A DNA stretch of 64,000 nt from Helicobacter cynogastricus (GTDB lineage: Bacteria; Campylobacterota; Campylobacteria; Campylobacterales; Helicobacteraceae), in NCBI RefSeq assembly GCF_900197855.1, contig NZ_FZMQ01000011.1, positions 46,364 through 110,363 of the forward strand. The letters are read 5' to 3'. A program made the position numbers and the translations under genes. Positions 50,406 through 56,672 of the stretch are shown here, in pieces (the first letter of the stretch is position 1; every line of letters starts with the position of its first letter). The notes below the pieces were generated by a model. The model ran no database searches and was not told the origin of the DNA. It worked only from the letters and a program-made list of their open reading frames with translations.

Positions 50406-51137
50406 ATGCTTTTTCACGCTCTAGAGAAACTCAAGAACAATCCGTGGATGGAGTTTTTAAAGCCTATTACCCAAAGCGCGCCATTTGCTACTTTAAATCA
50501 AAATTACATGCAGGCCTTAAGCGATGCGCAAGCTCGCCAAACGCGTGTATTCCCTCCTCCTAACGCGCTTTTTAAAGCTTTTGAGGCTACGCCTCTAGAA
50601 TCTCTGCATACAATTCTGTTAGGACAAGACCCCTACCATGGAATCTTTACCTATAAAAATCAAGAACACCCTCTTGCAATGGGTTTGAGCTTTAGCGTAC
50701 CCATCCATGCGCCTATTCCTAAGAGCTTACAAAATATTTATCAAGAGTTACAGCAGAGTTTGCATATCTCTCTGCCCACACATGGCAATTTGCAATCTTG
50801 GGCTAAACAGGGGGTGCTATTGCTCAATGCTATTTTGAGTGTGGAAAAAAATAAAGCCAAATCGCATGGGCACTTAGGGTGGGAGAGTTTTACAGATTCA
50901 ATTTTGATACAACTTTCTCACTTGCAAAGACCCTTAGTTTTTATTTTCTTAGGGCGTGTAGCTCAAGAAAAAATCAAGCTTTTAAACTCCAATCCTCAAC
51001 ACTTGATTCTAAGCGCACCTCATCCAAGCCCTTTGGCTCAGCGCAGACCCCCATTTTTTCTAGGTAGTGGCATTTTTTCACACGCTCAGAGCTTTTTAAA
51101 CCAAAAAAATATCGCAATGCGATGGGATTTAGACTAA
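50406..51137 (+). CDS. ung: Uracil-DNA glycosylase
   Basis: Ung removes uracil from DNA. The 243-residue family 1 enzyme shows the catalytic water-activating loop GQDPYHG (Asp) near residue 73, LNAILSVEKNKAKSH with the uracil-binding Asn, and the DNA-intercalating HPSPLAQRR loop with the catalytic His. The ATG at 50406 has AGAGAGG upstream. The longer frame from TTG 50373 adds residues not typical of the family. It is followed by the unusual repeat locus. Confidence 0.95.
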   Translation: MLFHALEKLKNNPWMEFLKPITQSAPFATLNQNYMQALSDAQARQTRVFPPPNALFKAFEATPLESLHTILLGQDPYHGIFTYKNQEHPLAMGLSFSVPIHAPIPKSLQNIYQELQQSLHISLPTHGNLQSWAKQGVLLLNAILSVEKNKAKSHGHLGWESFTDSILIQLSHLQRPLVFIFLGRVAQEKIKLLNSNPQHLILSAPHPSPLAQRRPPFFLGSGIFSHAQSFLNQKNIAMRWDLD

Positions 51138-51142
51138 AAGCC

Positions 51143-51172
51143 TTGACAAATAGTAAAAGTTTGAGGTAGAAT
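51143..51172 (+). promoter_or_regulatory. Consensus-like sigma-70 promoter TTGACA-18-TAGAAT facing the small Asn/Ser gene
   Basis: TTGACA (51143-51148) and TAGAAT (51167-51172) are separated by 18 bases on the plus strand, just behind ung. A -35 box this good is rare in Helicobacter. The transcript would begin near 51179-51180. It would run through a 7-bp hairpin and then antisense to the complete small minus-strand gene. Confidence 0.6.
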
Positions 51173-51186
51173 TTTGATTTTGCATG

Positions 51187-51205
51187 CCCTCCCAAAAAGG
51201 GAGGG
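51187..51205. repeat. Perfect 7-bp hairpin CCCTCCC-AAAAA-GGGAGGG
   Basis: The two arms pair without mismatch around a five-A loop. It lies at the 5' end of the predicted plus-strand RNA and just beyond the stop of the small minus-strand gene. It could end that gene's mRNA, but no T run follows on either strand. The C-rich arm resembles an anti-Shine-Dalgarno sequence. Confidence 0.65.
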
Positions 51206-51215
51206 AGACCTGCAA

Positions 51216-51335
51216 CTAGTCTTGGTTATTGCTGTTATTGCTGTTATTGCTGTTATTGCTGTTATTGCGATTGCTATTGTTGCTGTTATTGCTGTTATTG
51301 CGATTGCTGCTGCTGTTGTTGCTGTTGCTGCTCAT
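51216..51335 (-). CDS. 39-residue Asn/Ser repeat peptide, unknown function
   Basis: The minus strand has ATG at 51335, preceded by AAAGGAGACAAAAGCT with the Shine-Dalgarno core nine bases from the start. It ends with TAG at 51216. The product holds 21 Asn, 13 Ser, 2 Arg and ends Gln-Asp. Most of it is a tripeptide repeat Asn-Asn-Ser encoded by a nine-base unit AAT-AAC-AGC, so unit gain or loss would keep the frame. There is no signal peptide or membrane segment. A TATAGT -10 candidate lies at 51394-51399 and a 13-bp inverted repeat covers the -35 zone. An antisense promoter faces it. No family is recognised. The low complexity means chance is possible; the strong ribosome binding site is the main support. 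Confidence 0.5.
   Translation of the reverse strand: MSSNSNNSSSNRNNSNNSNNSNRNNSNNSNNSNNSNNQD
51222..51332. repeat. Nine-base tandem repeat (AATAACAGC on the minus strand)
   Basis: The block is built of near-perfect copies of a nine-base unit, interrupted by two CGC codons and by a more degenerate end next to the start codon. Slipped-strand change would alter peptide length by three residues without changing frame. Confidence 0.8.
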
Positions 51336-51393
51336 AGCTTTTGTCTCCTTTCGTATATTTGAAGATCAAGTTACCTTGAAACTTCATAGGGCT

Positions 51394-51399
51394 ACTATA
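51394..51399 (-). promoter_or_regulatory. -10 candidate (TATAGT) for the Asn/Ser peptide gene
   Basis: TATAGT on the minus strand lies about 60 bases before the ATG. Its -35 position falls within the 13-bp inverted repeat at 51404-51433, the placement expected for a repressor or activator site. Confidence 0.4.
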
Positions 51400-51403
51400 G
51401 CGT

Positions 51404-51433
51404 ATATTCCGTTTACTTTCGTAAACGGAATAT
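51404..51433. repeat. Perfect 13-bp inverted repeat with 4-base spacer (possible operator)
   Basis: ATATTCCGTTTAC and GTAAACGGAATAT flank TTTC. The repeat lies 12 bases beyond the stop codon of the NDH-2-like gene and over the -35 zone of the small Asn/Ser gene. It could be an operator, or the 3' hairpin of the oxidoreductase mRNA. There is no T run after it, which argues against a simple intrinsic terminator. Confidence 0.75.
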
Positions 51434-51445
51434 CCATGTTTGGGG

Positions 51446-52573
51446 CTAATGGCCTAATAAAAATCTCTTCCAGTTCCACTCGATGTATTTCTTGATCCAA
51501 ATTGCTACTTTACCACGCACACAAAAAGGACCTATTTGTCCTATTGCGTAACATGTACCAAAAGAGCAAAGGGTACCCTGAGGTGAGAATATAAAAGGAT
51601 TTTTAGATTGGCCAGTGTCCGCATGGGTAAATTCTCTAGCCAAATAAATCCCCATTTGGCGAGCAAGTTGCGCAGTAGGGGGGTAAAAACGCCCCTGTGT
51701 AGTTTTAACTCCTGCACAATCTCCTAGAATAAAAATGCCTTTGCCCGGCAAATGAACGGGTTCTAAAAAGCTATTGACTTCCACACGCCCCCTCACACCT
51801 TTTAAAAACGCCGAATGGTCAATAACTTCACTCCCACGCACCCCGCATGTCCACACTAGAAAATCTGCCAAAATCTCCCTTTGTGCGCCCTCCTTTTCTA
51901 CCAAAATGCCATGAGATTTGCATGCTAAAATTTTTGTCCCCACTTCCATTGTTACGCCTAATTTTTGCAGATAATCAAACCCTTTTTGAGCTAGCGTGGG
52001 TTTAAACATGGGCAAAATAGTGGGCATCGCTTCTATACAGGTGATTTGAAACGCCTTACCCTGCGAGATTATAGGCAGGGTATCGCTCAAAGCTCCCACC
52101 AATTCCACCCCGCTAAACCCCGCACCACACACCACCACACTAAAGGGGCGTTGCTCACGAAAGTTTTGCAAGGCGTTTAAAAGTTTTTGGTGCGTCTCTT
52201 GGGCATTCTCAAAATTGGTGATGCTTTGCGTGCACACTTCTACCCCGGGCACACCAAAACTCTCACTTCTAAAACCCAACCCAACAACGAGTTTGTCATA
52301 GCGATAGCTTCCCTCTTGAGCGATGACAAGCCCCTCTTGAATCTCTAAGATGCGATCTTGTATAAATTCCACTTCTTTGGGCAAAATTTCGCTTAAGGGG
52401 AGTGTGTATTGTCCCTTGAGACCGGCTAACACTTCATGTAAAAGCACACTGAAATAATGCAGAGGAGTTTGAGAAATCAGACGGATACGATATTGAGCGC
52501 GCGCCTTAGCGGGCAAACTTTTAATAAAAGAGAGAGAGGCATAACCCCCTCCTAAAACCAACACCTCTACCAT
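51446..52573 (-). CDS. NDH-2-like FAD/NAD(P)H oxidoreductase
   Basis: The 375-residue flavoprotein has an N-terminal dinucleotide-binding motif VLVLGGGYASLSFIK, a second one VVVCGAGFSGVELVGAL near residue 145, and the C-terminal FAD segment GKGIFILGDCAGVKT. This is the type II NADH dehydrogenase layout, and it ends in an amphipathic, aromatic and basic stretch (KVAIWIKKYIEWNWKRFLL) that could anchor it to the membrane. It would pass electrons from NADH to quinone without pumping protons. It overlaps the alcohol dehydrogenase gene by seven bases, so the two are cotranslated. Sulfide:quinone oxidoreductase is an alternative, but the two-Cys pair of that family is not obvious. Confidence 0.8.
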   Translation of the reverse strand: MVEVLVLGGGYASLSFIKSLPAKARAQYRIRLISQTPLHYFSVLLHEVLAGLKGQYTLPLSEILPKEVEFIQDRILEIQEGLVIAQEGSYRYDKLVVGLGFRSESFGVPGVEVCTQSITNFENAQETHQKLLNALQNFREQRPFSVVVCGAGFSGVELVGALSDTLPIISQGKAFQITCIEAMPTILPMFKPTLAQKGFDYLQKLGVTMEVGTKILACKSHGILVEKEGAQREILADFLVWTCGVRGSEVIDHSAFLKGVRGRVEVNSFLEPVHLPGKGIFILGDCAGVKTTQGRFYPPTAQLARQMGIYLAREFTHADTGQSKNPFIFSPQGTLCSFGTCYAIGQIGPFCVRGKVAIWIKKYIEWNWKRFLLGH

Positions 52574-53667
52574 TTAATTTTGACAACTGGTTTAATGAAA
52601 TTAGCTGGCTTGTCCTTCATCCATGCGAGGGCTTGAGCCACCTCTTCAAATTTTCCTTCAAGTCTGTGGGTGATGATGGGCTTTACATCGAGTTTTTTAG
52701 TTTGCAAGAGGCGCGCGAGTTTTTCCATGCGATAACGCCCCCCCGGAGTCAAGCCCCCCTTGATAGTCTTATGCCCCATGCCTACATTCCAATCTAGGCG
52801 TGAAACGCGTAGGTAATCCCCTGAACCAAAGTAATTGACATTAGAAATTACACCGCCGTTAATGGCACATGCGCAGGCATCGCTTAAAATGTCCGTACCT
52901 CCCCCAGCGATCAAAATTTTATCAGCCCCCATTCCCTTAGTCAATTCCATGATTTGCTCTTGCATGGGAGCTTTGCTAAAATTAATAAAATGTGTTGCGC
53001 CATAGTGTTTATGCGCCACTTCATAGCGAAAAGGCACACAATCTACCGCGTAAATCTCGCTAGCCCCCATCAAGTTTGCCCCTGCTAAAGCCATCAACCC
53101 TACTGGACCTAGACCTACCACAGCCACGCGATCGCCGGGTTTAATGTCTGCAGACTCGGCGCAGTGAAAGCCGGTGGTAACCATGTCGCTAAGCATCACC
53201 GCTTCGCTAGGATCGACACCTTCGGGCAAGCGTCCTAGATTTCCATCCGCATCATTGACATGGATTTTCTCAGCAAAAACCCCATCTTTAAAATTAGAAA
53301 ATTTCCAACCTGCTAGGGGAGCCTCTTCATGCTGGGGATAACCCCTTTGTGCCCCCGAAGAGCTCCAATTAGGGGTGATAGCCGGAATGATCACCTTATC
53401 CCCGGGTTTAAAGTCCTCTACCAAGTGTCCCACCTCTAAAACCTCCCCTACCCCCTCATGCCCTAAAAACATATCTGTGCGCTCCCCAATCCCTCCCTCA
53501 TAGCAAGTGTGCAAATCTGAGGTGCAGGGTGCGACTGCAATTGGGCGCACAATAGCATCACGCGGACCACATTCAAGCTTTTTACGCACAGGTACCACAC
53601 ACTCTAAATGCTCTTTTTCAATAATGCCCACTTTGCCAATGCCCAACATTGCAAAACCCTTAATCAT
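52567..53667 (-). CDS. Zinc-dependent secondary alcohol dehydrogenase (TbADH/CbADH type)
   Basis: The 366-residue enzyme closely follows the Thermoanaerobacter/Clostridium NADP+ isopropanol dehydrogenases over its whole length (MIKGFAMLGIGKVGIIEKE, LAGWKFSNFKDGVF, GGVISNVNYFGSGD). The catalytic zinc ligands Cys48, His70 and Asp161 are present; the structural zinc lobe of horse-type enzymes is missing, as in TbADH. The dinucleotide motif is GLGPVG (185-190). Where TbADH has Gly-Ser-Arg to bind the NADPH phosphate, this protein has Asp209-Cys-Val, which points to NAD+. AAAGGGG precedes the ATG and TATACT boxes lie at 53685-53690 and 53698-53703. It is the first gene of a pair with the NDH-2-like protein. 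Confidence 0.9.
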   Translation of the reverse strand: MIKGFAMLGIGKVGIIEKEHLECVVPVRKKLECGPRDAIVRPIAVAPCTSDLHTCYEGGIGERTDMFLGHEGVGEVLEVGHLVEDFKPGDKVIIPAITPNWSSSGAQRGYPQHEEAPLAGWKFSNFKDGVFAEKIHVNDADGNLGRLPEGVDPSEAVMLSDMVTTGFHCAESADIKPGDRVAVVGLGPVGLMALAGANLMGASEIYAVDCVPFRYEVAHKHYGATHFINFSKAPMQEQIMELTKGMGADKILIAGGGTDILSDACACAINGGVISNVNYFGSGDYLRVSRLDWNVGMGHKTIKGGLTPGGRYRMEKLARLLQTKKLDVKPIITHRLEGKFEEVAQALAWMKDKPANFIKPVVKIKW

Positions 53668-53708
53668 GAGACCCCTTTCAATGAAGTATAGATTCGAAGT
53701 ATAGCACG

Positions 53709-54548
53709 CTAGTCTGAATGACTACATAGTTGCATCCCATAGAGTCCTAGTAAGAGCAATAACCAAGATATATAGATATAAGACATCAAGAACCACAAAA
53801 TAGAAATCGATCCATAAAGCTCATGGTAGGTTCTATTATAGAGAATGTAATACACAAAGCCCCACTTCATCAGCGACCAACAAAGACTTGTACCTCCACT
53901 CCATGCCAAAAGATGCCATTTGCGCTTGAACGCTTTTTTTGTAGGAATAGAAAAAAGCAGTAAAAAATAAGCATAGATGGCTACCCATCGTAACAAAGCT
54001 AACAAATAGGGGTTGTGAATATTGCGGTGGATATAAATATTGAACAAAATGAGCAGTGAAAGCGCGCTTACAAGCACAAGACCTGTTCCAAACCCCCAGC
54101 AAAGAAAGATTTTAACACGGCCTATATGAATATACTTTCGAGATGGAGCGTTGAGAATCTGCGAGGCAATATAGCGGTAGTTTTCACAAAATAAGAAAAA
54201 GGCCAAAGCAATAAAGCTGATTTCAATAACTCCAAGCGTGCGGTTGTTGCGCATAAAAGACTGCAAGAAAAAATCCCCGATCTTCATAAAGTCAGGGCTA
54301 TTGGGCAAGAAAAAGGTTTCTACCTCAAAAGCTTTAGAAAAGGGGTTAACAAAGATGAGGGCAATGAAGAGCAATACCGGAGAAAGGGAGAGAATAGTAT
54401 AAAAGCTCAAAGAAGAGGCGTAATAGAAAATCCTAGTAATTTCATCAAAACGGGGTTCAAATTTGGATTGATAGAAACAAAGACAATAACAAAATAGGGC
54501 GCACACACGCTTGAAAACACGCGCCCAAAAAAGGCGAAGTTTGGACAT
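53709..54548 (-). CDS. YihY/RbnA-family membrane protein (annotated as RNase BN in H. pylori)
   Basis: The 279-residue inner-membrane protein has about six hydrophobic segments, the first at around residues 35-60 (IFYYASSLSFYTILSLSPVLLFIALIF), with the family pattern AxSxxFYxxLSLxPxLLF. Old annotations call this family ribonuclease BN, but that activity belongs to another protein, so the function is unknown. The ATG at 54548 overlaps the bioB stop (TAATG). The longer frame to 54581 lies in bioB. Order bioB-yihY matches H. pylori HP1406-HP1407. Confidence 0.85.
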   Translation of the reverse strand: MSKLRLFWARVFKRVCALFCYCLCFYQSKFEPRFDEITRIFYYASSLSFYTILSLSPVLLFIALIFVNPFSKAFEVETFFLPNSPDFMKIGDFFLQSFMRNNRTLGVIEISFIALAFFLFCENYRYIASQILNAPSRKYIHIGRVKIFLCWGFGTGLVLVSALSLLILFNIYIHRNIHNPYLLALLRWVAIYAYFLLLFSIPTKKAFKRKWHLLAWSGGTSLCWSLMKWGFVYYILYNRTYHELYGSISILWFLMSYIYISWLLLLLGLYGMQLCSHSD

Positions 54549-55387
54549 TAATGGCAGGTGGTGGCGATTTGTAGACCGCACTCCTCAAGCATGGCAATAT
54601 CTTTAGCAGGCGCATCCCCTTTAGTGGTCAAATAATCCCCTAATACGATCGCTTGCACACCACAATCAAAGATTTCTTTTTGCGAGTCTTTAAAAACCAC
54701 TTCGCGCCCGCCTGCTATCATCAAGCGCGCTTTAGGCAAAAACTCCCTAGCTAATACCAAGCACTCCAACGCCTCTTCAGGGCTCATAATGGGTTGTTTG
54801 ATAGGCAGAGAGGGGCTGGGGATAAAAAAATTAATGGGCGTGGTGGCTGGGGCTAGAGATTGTAAAACGCGCAACATGTCAATGCGATCTTGATAGCTCT
54901 CACCCATGCCAAAAATCCCCCCACTGCATAGACTCAAGCCCACTTTTAGAACATTTTCACAAGTTTGGTAGCGTTCTTCCCAAGGGTGGGTAGAGCAAAT
55001 TTGAGGGAAGAAATTTTGCGAGGTTTCTAAGTTGTGGTTGTAGCTGTCAATACCATTTTCTTTTAAAAACTTTAAAGACTCCACATCGGCACGCCCACAA
55101 CAAGCAATCAAGTGTAAATCGGGCACTTCCTCTTTGATTGCCCGTCCTAAACCAGCGATATAATCGCATTTTTTAGAATCTAAGCCTCGCCCAGAAGTTA
55201 CCAAACAAAAGCCCAACGCTCCAAAAGCGCGCAGGGTTTTAGCCTCATAAACCACCTCTTCAGTCTTTTTAAACTTATAACGCCGAATTTTGCCTTGATG
55301 ATGCGAGCTTTGGGTGCAATAAGCGCAATCCTCGCTACAATCTCCACTACTGACATTAGAGATAGAACATAGAAAAATTTCTTGCAT
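54548..55387 (-). CDS. bioB: Biotin synthase
   Basis: BioB inserts sulfur into dethiobiotin. The 279-residue radical SAM enzyme has Cys17, Cys21 and Cys24 (CSEDCAYCTQSSHH) for the [4Fe-4S] cluster, LVTSGRGLDSKK, and SYNHNLETSQNFF. The cysteines expected for the second [2Fe-2S] cluster are present in LIACCGRA and the NVLKVGLSLCSGGIFGMGES region. Length matches H. pylori BioB (about 282). AAAGGATTTCC precedes the ATG. It lies 16 bases downstream of the tRNA-Sec gene on the same strand. Confidence 0.96.
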   Translation of the reverse strand: MQEIFLCSISNVSSGDCSEDCAYCTQSSHHQGKIRRYKFKKTEEVVYEAKTLRAFGALGFCLVTSGRGLDSKKCDYIAGLGRAIKEEVPDLHLIACCGRADVESLKFLKENGIDSYNHNLETSQNFFPQICSTHPWEERYQTCENVLKVGLSLCSGGIFGMGESYQDRIDMLRVLQSLAPATTPINFFIPSPSLPIKQPIMSPEEALECLVLAREFLPKARLMIAGGREVVFKDSQKEIFDCGVQAIVLGDYLTTKGDAPAKDIAMLEECGLQIATTCH

Positions 55388-55403
55388 GGAAATCCTTTAA
55401 GGG

Positions 55404-55500
55404 CAAGAGAGCCAAAGAATCGAACTTTGCAACGCTTAGGACACCTAAACGCTCTTTGGGTTTGAAGCCCAAGGCACGCACCAGCCATGCTCGCTCTCCG
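55404..55500 (-). tRNA. selC: Selenocysteine tRNA, anticodon UCA
   Basis: The minus strand folds into a long tRNA of about 97 bases. The anticodon stem TTGGG/CCCAA (55456-55460, 55468-55472) closes a seven-base loop CTTCAAA with anticodon TCA at 55463-55465, which reads UGA. The D stem (GCATG/CGTGC) is long, the variable arm is a nine-pair stem with a TGT loop, and the T arm is CAAAG-TTCGATT-CTTTG. These are hallmarks of bacterial tRNA-Sec. The acceptor stem pairs GGAGAGC with GCTCTCT (first pair G-U, or an extra mismatched C-U pair if the stem has eight positions), so the exact ends are uncertain by one base. CCA is not encoded. Its presence implies selA, selB and at least one selenoprotein elsewhere in the genome. 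Confidence 0.88.
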
Positions 55501-55536
55501 CTGGCATTATAACAAATTAAGTTAATTCCTCGTATT

Positions 55537-56634
55537 TTAGCGATCCTTGCGATGCACAAAGGGGCGTTTAGACACCCCCGTATAAGTAGACTTAGGGCGG
55601 ATGATGCGGTTATTAGCTCTCTGTTCTAAGGCATGTGCCATCCACCCAGCTGCACGAGACATCACAAAAAGTGGGGTGTAATAGAGCCGTTCTAAACGCA
55701 TGTAGTGATAGACCAGTCCCCCGAAGAAATCAATATTATCAGGCAGGCCCTTTTCTTTTTTAACCTTATCTCTAATGGCTAGGGCGATGTCAAAGAGAAG
55801 TGGGTCGCCTAAATTTTTTAGCTGTTTGGCTAGCTCAACCCCCACTGCACTTCTGGGATCGGCTTCTTTGTAGATTCGATGCCCAAAGCCCATGATCTTT
55901 TCTTTCTTGGCAAAGAGAGCATCGACTTCTTGCAGGGCTTCTTGCACACTTTTAAAACGCAAAATAAAAGCAATGGCCACTTCATTAGCTCCCCCGTGTA
56001 AACGCCCTTTTAAAGTGCCAATGCCAGTAGCTACACAAGAGTGGATGTCTGAAAGAGTGCTCGCTGTGATGCGATTGGCGTAAGTGGAGGCGTTAAACTC
56101 ATGTTCGGCATAAAGGGTGAGCATGGAATCCATCGCCTTGACTTCTACAGGCAAGGGAGGCTGTTGGCGTAAAAACTCTAAGAGATAAGTAGCCATGCTC
56201 TTATCAGAGCACAGAGATATTTTTTGACCATGCTTGTGGTAGTGATGCCAATAGATGAGCATGGAGGGTAAACTTCCTAAGATTTGCACCGCTTTCACAT
56301 GTTGATCAGAAAAATCCAACGCCTCACTAGCCACACAACCCAAAGCCACAACCCCAGCTTTGAGCACATCCATAGGATGCGTGCTGATGGGCAGAGCCTC
56401 TAAAACTTGGCGCACCACTAAGGGGAGCTGTCTAAATTCTTGCAATTTAGTCTTAAATGCGCAAAGTTCAGATTCGCTGGGTAGATGTCCTATAAGCAAA
56501 AGATGGGCGACTTCTTCAAATTCTGCCCCTTGCACCAAATCCTCAATGCTATACCCTCTGTAATTGAGCCCCTCACCTGTACCCACAGCGGAAATCGCCG
56601 AAGAACCCGCGACAACACCTGCCAAACCATCCAT
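55537..56634 (-). CDS. prpC: Citrate synthase / 2-methylcitrate synthase (short type)
   Basis: The 365-residue enzyme is of the short type shared by 2-methylcitrate synthases and Gram-positive citrate synthases: GLNYRGYSIEDLVQGAEFEEVAHLLL, AEHEFNAST, the catalytic His in KGRLHGGANEVA, the second in GFGHRIYKEADPR, and the Asp in PDNIDFFGG. The C-terminal IIRPKSTYTG and RPFVHRKD look most like PrpC. It condenses oxaloacetate with acetyl-CoA or propionyl-CoA; no prpB, prpD or acnB lies nearby, so it may be the main citrate synthase. H. pylori has a longer GltA. AAGGAG and a TATAAT box (56660-56665) precede the ATG. Confidence 0.8.
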   Translation of the reverse strand: MDGLAGVVAGSSAISAVGTGEGLNYRGYSIEDLVQGAEFEEVAHLLLIGHLPSESELCAFKTKLQEFRQLPLVVRQVLEALPISTHPMDVLKAGVVALGCVASEALDFSDQHVKAVQILGSLPSMLIYWHHYHKHGQKISLCSDKSMATYLLEFLRQQPPLPVEVKAMDSMLTLYAEHEFNASTYANRITASTLSDIHSCVATGIGTLKGRLHGGANEVAIAFILRFKSVQEALQEVDALFAKKEKIMGFGHRIYKEADPRSAVGVELAKQLKNLGDPLLFDIALAIRDKVKKEKGLPDNIDFFGGLVYHYMRLERLYYTPLFVMSRAAGWMAHALEQRANNRIIRPKSTYTGVSKRPFVHRKDR

Positions 56635-56659
56635 ATTTGCTCCTTAATTGGAATAAGGG

Positions 56660-56665
56660 ATTATA
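56660..56665 (-). promoter_or_regulatory. -10 box (TATAAT) of the citrate/methylcitrate synthase gene
   Basis: Perfect TATAAT on the minus strand, 26 bases before the ATG and just beyond the yebC stop codon. Confidence 0.55.
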
Positions 56666-56672
56666 GCAAGTC

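Larger units (their letters stand above)
51180..51362 (+). ncRNA. Predicted antisense RNA, possibly also coding a hydrophobic repeat peptide
   Basis: This is inferred from the promoter just upstream; the 3' end is not known and no T-run terminator is seen. The RNA would start with hairpin CCCTCCC-AAAAA-GGGAGGG and then be complementary to stop, body, start codon and ribosome binding site of the small Asn/Ser gene. In one frame it reads a run of Val-Ile-Ala repeats ending at a TGA at 51360-51362. That frame has no ATG after the predicted start, only TTG at 51222, and the GGGAGGGAG of the hairpin could serve as ribosome binding site only at wide spacing. So a regulatory RNA is more likely than a protein, but both remain open. 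Confidence 0.4.
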
